Notes: a model not told the origin generated them from the sequence alone. 64,000 nucleotides of DNA from Bacteroidota bacterium (GCA_016191555.1 JACPVX010000044.1:62001-126000); one strand, 5' to 3'. Positions 1 through 8,165 are shown, counted from the stretch's first letter. Translations and numbers: made by a program.

Positions 1-1332
1 GGGATTGGCATGAGTGCCATCGCACGGTGGTTCAGGCACAAGGGCATGAAAGTGGCCGGCTACGATCGCACGCCTACGCCACTCACGTACGAGTTGCTGG
101 ATGAAGGAATGGAAATTCATTTCGAAGATCGCATTGAAATGATTCCCGGATACATCAGCAAGGAAAAAACGCTGGTGGTGTTTACGCCTGCTATTCCTAA
201 AAATCATGTGGAGCATGCGTATTTGAAAGAGAATGGTTTTACGATACTCAAGCGCTCCGAAGTATTAGGATTGCTCACGAAGAGTTATAAAACGATTGCC
301 GTTGCCGGAACACACGGGAAGACAACTACCTCTTCACTGATTGCGCATATCATTAAATCGGCAGGCATCAACATGGTTGGATTTTTAGGAGGCATTACTA
401 CCAACTACGATTCAAACCTGGTGATGCACGGAGAAGTAAATGAGAAAACGCTCGTGGTCGTAGAGGCCGATGAATTTGATCGTTCGTTTTTGCGATTGTT
501 TCCGGAGATAGCGGTGGTGACTTCAGCCGATGCGGACCATTTGGATATTTACGGAGATCACGCGAGTATGCTCACCTCGTTCCGCGATTTCATGAAGCAG
601 ATCAACGCGAGCGGAAGTTTGATTGTACACGAGTCGATTGAATCGCTCACAGAAGGAATAACCGTTTCGAAAGAAACGTATGGTATGAGCCGGGGACAAT
701 TTTTTGCCGGCAACATAACCGCCAATGGCGGATTTTTTGAATTTGATCTTCACGGCTTTGGAACGAAGATCGAAAAAATTCAGCTCGGTGTCCCTGGTTT
801 TCATAACATGGAAAATGCCATTGCCGCTATGTTGGTGGCGTTCAAGTTGGGCATTAGTGAAAAAGTTATTCGCGAAGCGCTGCATTCATTTAAAGGTGTG
901 AAGCGCAGATTCGAATTCATCATCAAACGAGATGATCTGGTTTACATCGATGACTACGCACATCATCCGCGCGAGATTGAAGCTTTTTTGACTTCGCTCA
1001 AGTCGATGTATGCAGGTAAAAAACTGACAGTGATTTTCCAACCGCACTTGTTCACACGCACACGCGACTTTGCGGAAGGATTTTCAAAGAGCCTGAGCAT
1101 TGCAGACGAAGTGTTGCTGATGGATATTTATCCGGCTCGCGAAGAACCGATTCCGGGTGTTACCTCGGATATGTTGTTTGCCAACATCACGAGTCCGGTA
1201 AAGATTCGTTGCGGAAAGAAAGATGTGTTGCAGAAGTTGGAAGACCTGGATGTAGAAGTAGTAGCGACTGTAGGTGCGGGAGACATCGACACGTTTGTGA
1301 AACCGATCAAAGAAATGTTGTTGAAGAAGTAA
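1..1332 (+). CDS. murC: UDP-N-acetylmuramate--L-alanine ligase, 5' end missing
   Basis: This cytoplasmic ligase adds L-alanine to UDP-MurNAc using ATP, the first amino-acid step of the peptidoglycan stem peptide. The frame is open from base 1 and begins G-I-G-M-S-A, the end of the N-terminal nucleotide-binding motif of MurC, so only the first few codons lie outside the window; the ATG at base 10 is not the true start. The Mur ligase P-loop GTHGKTTT lies about 100 residues in, and a DDYAHHP motif marks the C-terminal half. ftsQ follows after 7 bases, the usual order of the Bacteroidota division cluster. The identification is secure. Confidence 0.96.
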   Translation, partial: GIGMSAIARWFRHKGMKVAGYDRTPTPLTYELLDEGMEIHFEDRIEMIPGYISKEKTLVVFTPAIPKNHVEHAYLKENGFTILKRSEVLGLLTKSYKTIAVAGTHGKTTTSSLIAHIIKSAGINMVGFLGGITTNYDSNLVMHGEVNEKTLVVVEADEFDRSFLRLFPEIAVVTSADADHLDIYGDHASMLTSFRDFMKQINASGSLIVHESIESLTEGITVSKETYGMSRGQFFAGNITANGGFFEFDLHGFGTKIEKIQLGVPGFHNMENAIAAMLVAFKLGISEKVIREALHSFKGVKRRFEFIIKRDDLVYIDDYAHHPREIEAFLTSLKSMYAGKKLTVIFQPHLFTRTRDFAEGFSKSLSIADEVLLMDIYPAREEPIPGVTSDMLFANITSPVKIRCGKKDVLQKLEDLDVEVVATVGAGDIDTFVKPIKEMLLKK

Positions 1333-1339
1333 GAGAAAA

Positions 1340-2101
1340 ATGAAAACGAAGTTTAGCATACGCAAAGAGATCAAAGTCGCAGTAGCGATACTGGGCTTGT
1401 CTTTTCTGATTGCTTTCAGTGAACGAAAGCAAGGCGGAGCTGTGTGCAAAGATATTGTGGTGGAATTGGATAACCTGAGTGAAAATCATTTTCTGGATGA
1501 AGCGGATGTATTGCATTTGGTAGAAGGAAGCGGAGAACCGGTGAAAGGAGTAGGAATTAGTCGGATCAAACTGAAAGAGATCGAAAAGAAGTTGAAGTAC
1601 GACAAACATATTTTGGATGCAGAACTTTTTGGTGATTTGAAAGGAAACTTGATTGTGAATGTAGAGTTGCGCAGGCCGATCGCGCGCATTGTGCAAAGTG
1701 ATGCACCCGATGCGTATATCGCAGAGGATGGTGTGATCATGCCTGTGTCCGAGAAGTACACCGCACGTGTGGTGCTGATCAGCGGAGCAGTGAAGCCCCT
1801 GTTGGAGAGCGAAGACCTAAACCGCACAGAGGAAGGCAAACAATTAATGGCGATGATTGAGTTTATCAATGCAGATCCGTTTTGGAAAGCGCAAGTAGCT
1901 CAATTGGATATTCAGAAGAATGGAAAGGTGGTGATCTACCCACAAGTAACAGGACAGTTGGTGGAGTTTGGAAAGCCGGAGAATCTGGAAGTGAAGTTTA
2001 AGAAGCTGATGGTTTTCTACAAGGAGATTTTGCCCACACGCGGCTGGACCCGCTACGAGCGCGTGAATTTGGAATACGAAGGACAGGTAGTGGCGGAATG
2101 A
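1340..2101 (+). CDS. ftsQ: Cell division protein FtsQ
   Basis: This is a bitopic inner-membrane divisome protein linking early and late division proteins. The 253-aa product has a short basic cytoplasmic start, one transmembrane helix at about residues 11-26 and then a periplasmic POTRA-like region (about 35-110) followed by a beta domain. Sequence conservation in this family is low, so the call rests on topology plus position between murC and ftsA. It is 7 bases downstream of murC and is probably co-transcribed with it. No odd features are seen. Confidence 0.9.
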   Translation: MKTKFSIRKEIKVAVAILGLSFLIAFSERKQGGAVCKDIVVELDNLSENHFLDEADVLHLVEGSGEPVKGVGISRIKLKEIEKKLKYDKHILDAELFGDLKGNLIVNVELRRPIARIVQSDAPDAYIAEDGVIMPVSEKYTARVVLISGAVKPLLESEDLNRTEEGKQLMAMIEFINADPFWKAQVAQLDIQKNGKVVIYPQVTGQLVEFGKPENLEVKFKKLMVFYKEILPTRGWTRYERVNLEYEGQVVAE

Positions 2102-2266
2102 GGGAAAGTTGATAGTTAATAGTTGAAAGTTGATAGTAAAGATGAAAAGATGCGATACGAAGTGATTAGTAATTGGAAGAAGTCAGGAGCATCTACTGTG
2201 TACTGACTACCAACTGCGAACTACTTCGAAAAAATAAGTAAACAACCACTAAACATAAAGAACACC
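2102..2266. repeat. Low-complexity spacer between ftsQ and ftsA
   Basis: The 165-bp spacer begins with degenerate 7-base direct repeats of the form GTTGATA/GTTAATA (about 2108-2140). A second run of similar words (ACTGACTACCAACTGCGAACTAC) sits near 2200. Just before ftsA lies an A-rich leader containing AACAACCACTAAA (2241-2253), which is also found before ftsZ. No ORF or terminator is evident. Confidence 0.6.
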
Positions 2267-3577
2267 ATGGAACACGAGAAAATAGTAGTAGGACTGGACA
2301 TCGGCACAACGAAGATTTGTGCGATTGTTGGCCGCCAGAATGAGTTTGGCAAGTTGGAGGTATTGGGTATGGGCAAGGCCGAATCAGAAGGAGTGATTAA
2401 GGGAATTGTAACCAACATAGATAAAACCGTATTCGCCATTGAGAAAGCCGTGAAAGAAGCCAGCGATATGAGCGGCATCGACATTGGTGTGGTGAACGTG
2501 GGTATTGCGGGGCAACACATCCGCAGCTCGATCCACCACGGAAGCATCACACGCATTTCAAAAGAGGATGAGGTGAGCATCGAAGATGTTAATCGACTGA
2601 CTGAAGACATGTATCGCATTGTAATTCCACCTGGAAGCGAGATCATTCACGTGATGCCTCAAGATTATACAGTGGATTACGAAGAAGGCATCAAAGATCC
2701 GGTAGGCATGAGTGGCGTGAAATTGGAAGCCGACTTCCACATCATCACCGCACAAACCAGCGCGATCAACAACATTAATAAGTGTGTGCGAAGAGCGGGC
2801 TTGGAAATTCAGGATTTGATTTTGGAACCACTCGCCAGCAGCATTGCGGTGTTGAGCGAAGAAGAAAAAGAAGCCGGTGTTTGTTTGATTGATATCGGTG
2901 GTGGTACTACCGACATTGCGATCTTCCACGACAGTATCATTCGCCATACGGCTGTGATTCCTTTCGGTGGAAATATTTTGACAACGGATATTCAGCATGG
3001 CTTGATGGTGATGGCGAAGCAAGCCGAGCAATTGAAGACGCGCTTCGGCAAAGCGATTGCGGAAGAAGCTAGTCCGAATGAGATTGTTTCGATTCCCGGA
3101 ATTCGTAACAGAACGGCTAAGGAAATTTCAGTGAAGAATCTTTCGAACATTATTCAGGCGCGCATGGAAGAAGTGATTGAAATGGCGCACGCAGAAATCA
3201 TCAGCTCTGGTTATGAGAATCGCTTAGCAGGAGGAATTGTGATTACAGGCGGTGGCTCACAATTGAATTCATTGAAGCAATTAGTAGAGTACATGACGGG
3301 CATGGATGCACGCATCGGTTACCCGAACGAACACCTCGGCAAGAGCAAGTTGGAAGTAGTGAAGAGTCCGATGTATGCCACTGCAGTGGGATTGGTGCTC
3401 TCTGGGTTCCGCTCGCTGGATGAGCGCGAAGAGCGCTACAAGGAAGCAAAGGAAAATCAGAAGGTAGTGAAGGTGAAGAAAGAAAAACCAAATCCTGCTT
3501 CTGACTTTTTCTCGAACATCTTGAATAAGACGAAGGGATTGTTGATTGATGACTTGAGTGATAAGAACGAGTATTAA
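2267..3577 (+). CDS. ftsA: Cell division protein FtsA
   Basis: FtsA is the actin-like ATPase that tethers FtsZ polymers to the membrane. The 436-aa protein opens with the phosphate-1 motif (VGLDIGTTKICAIVG) and has the phosphate-2 motif (CLIDIGGGTTDIAIF) near residue 207 and the adenosine motif (GGIVITGGGSQ) near residue 325. After the actin-like core, about 45 charged residues lead to a C-terminal segment (FFSNILNKTKGLL) that could be the amphipathic membrane-targeting helix. The ATG at 2267 follows an A-rich leader. Its place between ftsQ and ftsZ supports the call. Confidence 0.97.
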   Translation: MEHEKIVVGLDIGTTKICAIVGRQNEFGKLEVLGMGKAESEGVIKGIVTNIDKTVFAIEKAVKEASDMSGIDIGVVNVGIAGQHIRSSIHHGSITRISKEDEVSIEDVNRLTEDMYRIVIPPGSEIIHVMPQDYTVDYEEGIKDPVGMSGVKLEADFHIITAQTSAINNINKCVRRAGLEIQDLILEPLASSIAVLSEEEKEAGVCLIDIGGGTTDIAIFHDSIIRHTAVIPFGGNILTTDIQHGLMVMAKQAEQLKTRFGKAIAEEASPNEIVSIPGIRNRTAKEISVKNLSNIIQARMEEVIEMAHAEIISSGYENRLAGGIVITGGGSQLNSLKQLVEYMTGMDARIGYPNEHLGKSKLEVVKSPMYATAVGLVLSGFRSLDEREERYKEAKENQKVVKVKKEKPNPASDFFSNILNKTKGLLIDDLSDKNEY

Positions 3578-3658
3578 TTCGGTGATTCGGTGATTCGGTA
3601 ATTCGATGATTCGGTAATTTGAAAATTTGATAATGATTTTGCTTCGGATGAAAGATGA
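3578..3658. repeat. Decayed GATTCGGTAAT-type simple repeat after ftsA
   Basis: Directly after the ftsA stop, the 9-10 base word GATTCGGTA/GATTCGGTG recurs four to five times with small changes and passes into AATTTGAAAATTTGATAATG. It is non-coding and looks like a decaying simple-sequence spacer. Confidence 0.7.
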
Positions 3659-3670
3659 GATGATTAAATG

Positions 3671-3785
3671 AGTGCGCACTGCGGCAGGGATTGAAGCGAA
3701 AAGCCCGCATCCCCGATACGCCAAAGAAAACTGGCGGGGGAGGACTTGTAGCAGAAAGCCCGGTAGCCGCCCAAAGAAAAAAGAG
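3671..3785. repeat. Interspersed-repeat-like element with two diverged units
   Basis: A GC-rich island in an AT-rich spacer. It begins with the palindrome AGTGCGCACT. Unit one (about 3687-3731) contains GATTGAAGCGAAAAGCCCG and then CGCCAAAGAAAA; unit two (about 3741-3781) contains GACTTGTAGCAGAAAGCCCG and then CGCCCAAAGAAAA. The two are diverged direct copies of about 45-55 bp. Words like ATTGAAGCGGAAAGCC recur between genes in Bacteroidota as I remember them, which is unverified here. It separates ftsA from ftsZ. Confidence 0.6.
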
Positions 3786-3840
3786 AACGAGTATTTTGAT
3801 AACACACATAACAAAGAACAACCACTAAATAACCAACATC

Positions 3841-5490
3841 ATGTTTGAACCAATAAACGGATACAAATTTGATCTCCCCAAACACCACAAGTCGATCATC
3901 AAAGTGATTGGCGTTGGTGGCGGAGGTAGCAATGCAGTCAACCACATGTTTCGGCAAGGCATCAAGGATGTCGAGTTTGTGGTGGCGAATACAGATTTGC
4001 AAGCGCTGAACAGCAGCCCGGTGCCATATAAACTTCAGTTGGGTGTAAACCTGACGGAGGGACTTGGCTGCGGTGCGAACCCCGAAGTGGGACGCGCGGC
4101 TGCGCTTGAAAGTAAAGACCAGATTCGCGAGATGCTGGCCGGTACTAAAATGGTTTTTGTAACTGCGGGGATGGGCGGTGGCACCGGAACAGGTGCTGCC
4201 CCTGTCATAGCTAAAATAGCCAAAGACATGGACATCTTAACGGTGGGCATTGTCACGCTTCCTTTCTCGTTTGAAGGAAAGAAAAAATTGGCACAAGCAG
4301 ACTTGGGTATCGAAGCGTTTCGCGCGAGCTGTGATACGGTGCTGGTGATTCTCAACGACAAGCTGCGTGAAATTTACGGTAACTTATCCATCGGTCAGGC
4401 ATTTGGCGAAGCAGATAATGTGTTGACGACAGCTGCGAAGGGCATCGCTGAGATTATCACCTTGGCGGGATATGTGAACGTAGACTTTCAAGATGTGCGC
4501 ACCGTAATGTTGAATGCCGGTGCTGCGGTGATGGGTACTGCTGAAACACGTGGCGATACACGTGCGATCAAAGCGGCACAGCAAGCGTTGGCTTCTCCGC
4601 TGTTGGATAACCATGACATCATGGGGTCGAAGAAAATTTTACTTTCGATCATCTCCGGTGAGGAGGCTGAATTGCAAATGGATGAATTGACTACGATCAC
4701 CGAATATATTCAACAACAAGCGGGTGATGATGCCGAAGTAATTTTCGGTCACGGTGTGGATTCTGCCTTGGGCGATCGCATTCGCGTGACAGTGATTGCT
4801 ACCGGTTTTGTAACCGAAACGAAAGTGGTGAAGAAGGAAGAAAAGAAAGTGCATGAGTTAGATCGCACGCAGATTTCTTTGTTTGACTCGGTAGATAATT
4901 CTGTGAACCAACGTGGCGGTGATTTAGAACTGAAGGTGAAAGGCGAAGTAAACAGAGATGAGAAACCACCTATGCCTGTTGAACAACCACAAGAGCGCCC
5001 GGTACAACAACCGATGGAGCGCCCTGTGTTGAAGGCACCGATGAAAGAAGAGACACCGGAGAAAGAAGAGCCGAAGCGTGAGGAGCGGGCTTACACATTC
5101 ACCTTGTTTGATAAAACAGAGAGCACCAACTCCATCGATGATGAAGATGGAGATAACGGTTTGTTTGCCGAAGATGATGAATTTCAGATTGGCAGAGAGG
5201 TGTCGGCCGATCAGGTGATCAATGACGATGGCTTGATGGAAGTGCGCAAAACACGCGAACGCTTAGAGCAACAGGCACGTGAGCGCAGAGAGAAATTGAA
5301 GGCAGCCCGCAAGCAAGAAATGACGAAAGAAGAGTTTAACGAGAAGTGGACATTGCCTGCTTATTTACGCAGAGGCGTGAAGATGGACAATGTGCCGCAC
5401 TCTTCAGAACAATTTATTTCGCGCTATAACTTAAATGACGACAACAACTTGTTGGGTAACAATAAGTTTTTGCATGATAATGTAGACTAG
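3841..5490 (+). CDS. ftsZ: Cell division protein FtsZ with long C-terminal extension
   Basis: FtsZ is the tubulin-like GTPase that forms the division ring. The 549-aa protein has the tubulin signature GGGTGTGAAP near residues 113-121 and the T7-loop (NVDFQDVR), so the GTPase core is intact and ends near residue 325. A long acidic, proline- and charge-rich linker follows (about 330-500). The sequence LPAYLRR at 505-511 resembles the conserved C-terminal peptide that binds FtsA in other bacteria, but 38 further residues rich in Asn and Asp follow it. The ATG at 3841 lies after a leader shared with ftsA. Confidence 0.98.
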   Translation: MFEPINGYKFDLPKHHKSIIKVIGVGGGGSNAVNHMFRQGIKDVEFVVANTDLQALNSSPVPYKLQLGVNLTEGLGCGANPEVGRAAALESKDQIREMLAGTKMVFVTAGMGGGTGTGAAPVIAKIAKDMDILTVGIVTLPFSFEGKKKLAQADLGIEAFRASCDTVLVILNDKLREIYGNLSIGQAFGEADNVLTTAAKGIAEIITLAGYVNVDFQDVRTVMLNAGAAVMGTAETRGDTRAIKAAQQALASPLLDNHDIMGSKKILLSIISGEEAELQMDELTTITEYIQQQAGDDAEVIFGHGVDSALGDRIRVTVIATGFVTETKVVKKEEKKVHELDRTQISLFDSVDNSVNQRGGDLELKVKGEVNRDEKPPMPVEQPQERPVQQPMERPVLKAPMKEETPEKEEPKREERAYTFTLFDKTESTNSIDDEDGDNGLFAEDDEFQIGREVSADQVINDDGLMEVRKTRERLEQQARERREKLKAARKQEMTKEEFNEKWTLPAYLRRGVKMDNVPHSSEQFISRYNLNDDNNLLGNNKFLHDNVD

Positions 5491-5503
5491 GGAGCAGTTT
5501 AAA

Positions 5504-5558
5504 GTTAATAGTTAATAGTTAAGCGGCCTCGGAATACAATTAACGATTAACAATTAAC
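5504..5558. repeat. 19-base inverted repeat just after ftsZ
   Basis: The arms 5504-5522 (GTTAATAGTTAATAGTTAA) and 5540-5558 (TTAACGATTAACAATTAAC) are reverse complements with two mismatches around a 17-base loop. In RNA they would fold into a long AU-rich hairpin 13 bases after the ftsZ stop. It lacks a GC-rich stem and T-run, so it is not a classical terminator. Confidence 0.6.
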
Positions 5559-5570
5559 AGATAACTGAAA

Positions 5571-5719
5571 GGTATGGCACATTCGGTATGACTGGTTTTA
5601 CTCCATTCGTAGTGGTTGTTGGTGGTAAATATTTTTTGCCGATACCGAAGTGCCTTCTTAAGACCAGACTGTAGGATTGCTGTTTTTATTTTTTTCAGCG
5701 TTCTGGTCGGGATTTTTTT
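5571..5719 (+). other. Possible structured RNA or tandem hairpins
   Basis: There are two consecutive hairpins. Arm 5576-5589 (GGCACATTCGGTAT) pairs with 5642-5654 (ATACCGAAGTGCC) with one bulge, and inner pairing of TTTAC with GTAAA is possible. Then GACCAGA (5662-5668) pairs with TCTGGTC (5702-5708), with GCTG/CAGC inside, followed by seven T at 5713-5719, which resembles a terminator. I cannot match it to a known RNA family by eye. It may be a small RNA gene or part of the ftsZ 3' end. Confidence 0.35.
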
Positions 5720-5724
5720 AGGTG

Positions 5725-5764
5725 AAAAAAGAAGCCCAGCTTAACCGGCCGGGCTTCTTTGTTT
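5725..5764. terminator. Bidirectional intrinsic terminator, copy 1
   Basis: A perfect 10-bp stem (AAAGAAGCCC/GGGCTTCTTT) with a 13-base loop, preceded by an A-run and followed by a T-rich stretch. It could end transcription from the ftsZ side. The 40 bases are identical to those at 5944-5983. Confidence 0.85.
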
Positions 5765-5792
5765 TACTTAATTTGATTATCTATTTTCGGTT

Positions 5793-5927
5793 ATGGATGA
5801 TAAATCAAAAGTGCCAATTATTGTTTTTGACAAAAAATTGGATTTGCTTAGGGATAAGGTTCTATTTCCTGAGAAACTTGATCGTGCCAAGAAATTGCTA
5901 GCTCAAAGCGGGCTGCCAAAAAAATAA
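5793..5927 (+). CDS. Putative 44-aa small protein between twin terminators
   Basis: A complete ATG-to-TAA frame of 44 codons. The product starts MDDKSKVPIIVFDKKLDL and continues as a Lys/Asp/Leu-rich, probably helical peptide ending in LPKK, with no membrane segment or signal peptide. It lies exactly between two identical 40-bp terminators, which makes it a separate unit. No exact TAnnTTTG box is seen upstream, so expression is uncertain. I do not recognise the family; it could be a chance ORF. Confidence 0.4.
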   Translation: MDDKSKVPIIVFDKKLDLLRDKVLFPEKLDRAKKLLAQSGLPKK

Positions 5928-5943
5928 ATTGGTGGTTCCTACC

Positions 5944-5983
5944 AAAAAAGAAGCCCAGCTTAACCGGCCGGGCTTCTTTGTTT
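5944..5983. terminator. Bidirectional intrinsic terminator, copy 2
   Basis: Identical over 40 bases to 5725-5764. It stands 17 bases beyond the stop of the minus-strand YiaAB gene and 16 bases beyond the stop of the small ORF, so it can serve as terminator for both converging units. Confidence 0.85.
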
Positions 5984-6000
5984 AAAAGTGATTTACTTTA

Positions 6001-6408
6001 TCAAGAAGGATTACTGCTATTCGCCTTTGCAGCATCGCGTGTATTTTTTTGAACGGCAATAGCAGCGAATAAACTCAACATAAACGACATGGCGTAAAAT
6101 CCTTTTTCACTGAGCGTGAGAGTGGCATTCCACAAACCGATAACTAAAAGTACAATGGCCAGAATAGTGGAGAACCATGAAAGACCATAATAAATATTGG
6201 TCACCGGGATTCCTTCCATTTGGTCGCGCACCACTTTTTGCAATGAAACGGCTGAGAAGAGTCCGTACATGAGAATGGTGAAGTAGTATCCCTTTTCATT
6301 CAGCAGCATTTCTGCGTTCCATAATCCAACAAGGTAGGATGTCATACCAGCTAGTAACGCGATCCACGAGGCTGCGATAAAGGCATTTGATGGAGCTTGA
6401 TTATTCAT
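6001..6408 (-). CDS. YiaA/YiaB-type inner membrane protein
   Basis: The 135-aa protein has four predicted transmembrane helices arranged as two similar halves. Each half carries the pattern GLWNA...EKGYYF/EKGFYA (about residues 28-42 and 92-106) and ends with a QK..RD motif. This internal duplication is the hallmark of the YiaAB two-helix domain family, whose role is unknown. The gene is divergent from the hydrolase/VanX fusion at 6561, with a 152-bp shared upstream region. Confidence 0.8.
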   Translation of the reverse strand: MNNQAPSNAFIAASWIALLAGMTSYLVGLWNAEMLLNEKGYYFTILMYGLFSAVSLQKVVRDQMEGIPVTNIYYGLSWFSTILAIVLLVIGLWNATLTLSEKGFYAMSFMLSLFAAIAVQKNTRDAAKANSSNPS

Positions 6409-6525
6409 AATTCATGTTTTAGTGATTCGATTACTTTGGCAAATCGATTGGCCATTATTTATGTGGTTTTTCCACTTTTCAATAATACAGAATATATCCC
6501 TACAACGAAAACCGAAGGAATCTTG

Positions 6526-6533
6526 TATCTTCG
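6526..6533 (+). promoter_or_regulatory. Near-consensus -7 box for the 6561 gene
   Basis: TATCTTCG differs by one base from the Bacteroidota -7 consensus TAnnTTTG and lies 27 bases before the ATG. No convincing -33 TTTG is seen. Confidence 0.4.
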
Positions 6534-6560
6534 AATCACTAAAATTGTAATCCAATTATC

Positions 6561-8165
6561 ATGAATAAAAAGATCGTGTATTTCACCTTTCCGGTGATTC
6601 TGTTAGTGGCTATTTATTTTATGGGCCCCACACCCGCGAAACCTGTTTACGATCCAACGATGCCAACAGTGCCGCAGACAGCAGAGGAGTTGGAGAAGTA
6701 TGTAGCGTTGCAGGAAAGCAAGCATCAGCTGAAACCGGATAATGAAGCGCGGATTATTTGGGCGGATAGTTCCAAAAAGAAAACACCGTATAGTGTCGTT
6801 TACATTCATGGTTTTTCGGCCAGTCAGGAAGAAGGCGATCCGATTCATGAATCATTCGCGAAAAAGTTTGGATGCAATTTGTATTTGGCGCGCATGGCCG
6901 ATCACGGTGTAGACACTACCAACCAGCTCTTATATTTTTCACCCGACCGTTGGTGGGCAAGTAGCAAAGAAGCATTGGCCATTGGCAAAGCGCTCGGAGA
7001 TAAAGTTATTTTGATGAGCACTTCCACCGGAGGTACCATGTCGATTATGTTGGCTTCTGAATATCCGCAAGATGTGTACGCGATGATCAACATGTCGCCC
7101 AATATTGAAATTAATGATGGCAATGCGTGGTTGTTAAATAATCCGTGGGGATTGCAAATTGCGCGACAAGTAATTGGTGGCGACTCGCGCGTGTTTCCTC
7201 CCGATTCGTTGAAAGACAAATACTGGAACAACAACTACCGACTCGAAGCCATTGTGCAATTACAAGAGTTGGTGGAATCCGCCATGACTGCAAAGACATT
7301 TAAGAAAGTTACCTGTCCATCGCTCACACTCTATTATTATAAGAGCGAAACCGAACAAGACCCTACGGTTAAAGTGAGTGCCATGAAGGCGATGAATGAA
7401 CAACTCGGCACACCTGCTGACATGAAAGAGATGGTAGCTATACCCGGTGCTGGTGGCCATGTGTTGGGTTCGCATATAGTTTCAAAAGATTTGCTGGCTG
7501 TTCAACAGGCTGCTGAGAAATTTGCACGTGAGAAGTTGAAGATGAAACCTGATTATGGCTTGCGCCCAATGATGTTGAATGAATATAAAGCAAGCGTTGA
7601 AAGCAACCCGGCTAATGAATTAGTGGATTTAGAGAAATTTATGCCCGGAGTTGTCTTAGATATTAAGTATGCAACAGAAGACAATTTTACCAAATCAAAG
7701 ATTTACAAGAGTGCCCGTGCCTTTGCGCGTAAGCCGGTGGCAGAAGCTTTGTTAAAAGCTCAAAAGGAATTTAATAAGCTTGGATATGGTATCAAGATCT
7801 TTGATGGCTATCGGCCTTATTCGGCAACGGTAAAATTTTATGAAGTCATGAATGGCGATTCAACCTACGTGGCGAGTCCCTACAAAGGTTCGCGACACAA
7901 TCGGGGCTGTGCATTGGATATGACTATTTTTGATTTGAAGACGAAAGCAGATTTGACCATGCCCACTGCATACGATGCACCTCAAAAAGAGTCATGGCCA
8001 ACTGAGCCGGTGAGCGACCCAGTGATTCGCAAAAACAGAGAGACATTGATTTCGGTGATGGAGCGCAACGGATTTAAAGTGTACAGCACCGAGTGGTGGC
8101 ATTTTGATTTTGTGGGATGGCAGAAGTTTGCCGTGATGAATATTGATTTCGAAGAATTGAATTGA
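6561..8165 (+). CDS. Fusion of alpha/beta hydrolase and VanX-type D-Ala-D-Ala dipeptidase
   Basis: The 534-aa protein has an N-terminal hydrophobic signal or anchor segment (residues 5-21). Residues about 75-320 look like a serine alpha/beta hydrolase: oxyanion region YIHGFSAS, nucleophile elbow STSTGG with Ser155 (Ser replaces the usual first Gly) and a late His in GAGGH (His300). Residues about 355-534 match the VanX/DdpX (peptidase M15D) family: GYRP (Arg418), SRHNRG with zinc ligand His446, Asp453, and EWWH with Glu511 and His514. All expected metal and catalytic residues of VanX are present. It likely acts outside the cytoplasm on peptides or cell-wall fragments. The fusion is unusual; the hydrolase substrate is unknown. 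Confidence 0.85.
   Translation: MNKKIVYFTFPVILLVAIYFMGPTPAKPVYDPTMPTVPQTAEELEKYVALQESKHQLKPDNEARIIWADSSKKKTPYSVVYIHGFSASQEEGDPIHESFAKKFGCNLYLARMADHGVDTTNQLLYFSPDRWWASSKEALAIGKALGDKVILMSTSTGGTMSIMLASEYPQDVYAMINMSPNIEINDGNAWLLNNPWGLQIARQVIGGDSRVFPPDSLKDKYWNNNYRLEAIVQLQELVESAMTAKTFKKVTCPSLTLYYYKSETEQDPTVKVSAMKAMNEQLGTPADMKEMVAIPGAGGHVLGSHIVSKDLLAVQQAAEKFAREKLKMKPDYGLRPMMLNEYKASVESNPANELVDLEKFMPGVVLDIKYATEDNFTKSKIYKSARAFARKPVAEALLKAQKEFNKLGYGIKIFDGYRPYSATVKFYEVMNGDSTYVASPYKGSRHNRGCALDMTIFDLKTKADLTMPTAYDAPQKESWPTEPVSDPVIRKNRETLISVMERNGFKVYSTEWWHFDFVGWQKFAVMNIDFEELN

Noticed and set aside
6561..8165. Vancomycin-resistance locus because of the VanX domain
   Set aside because: No VanA-type ligase, VanH dehydrogenase or VanRS genes are nearby; the domain more likely serves peptide turnover.
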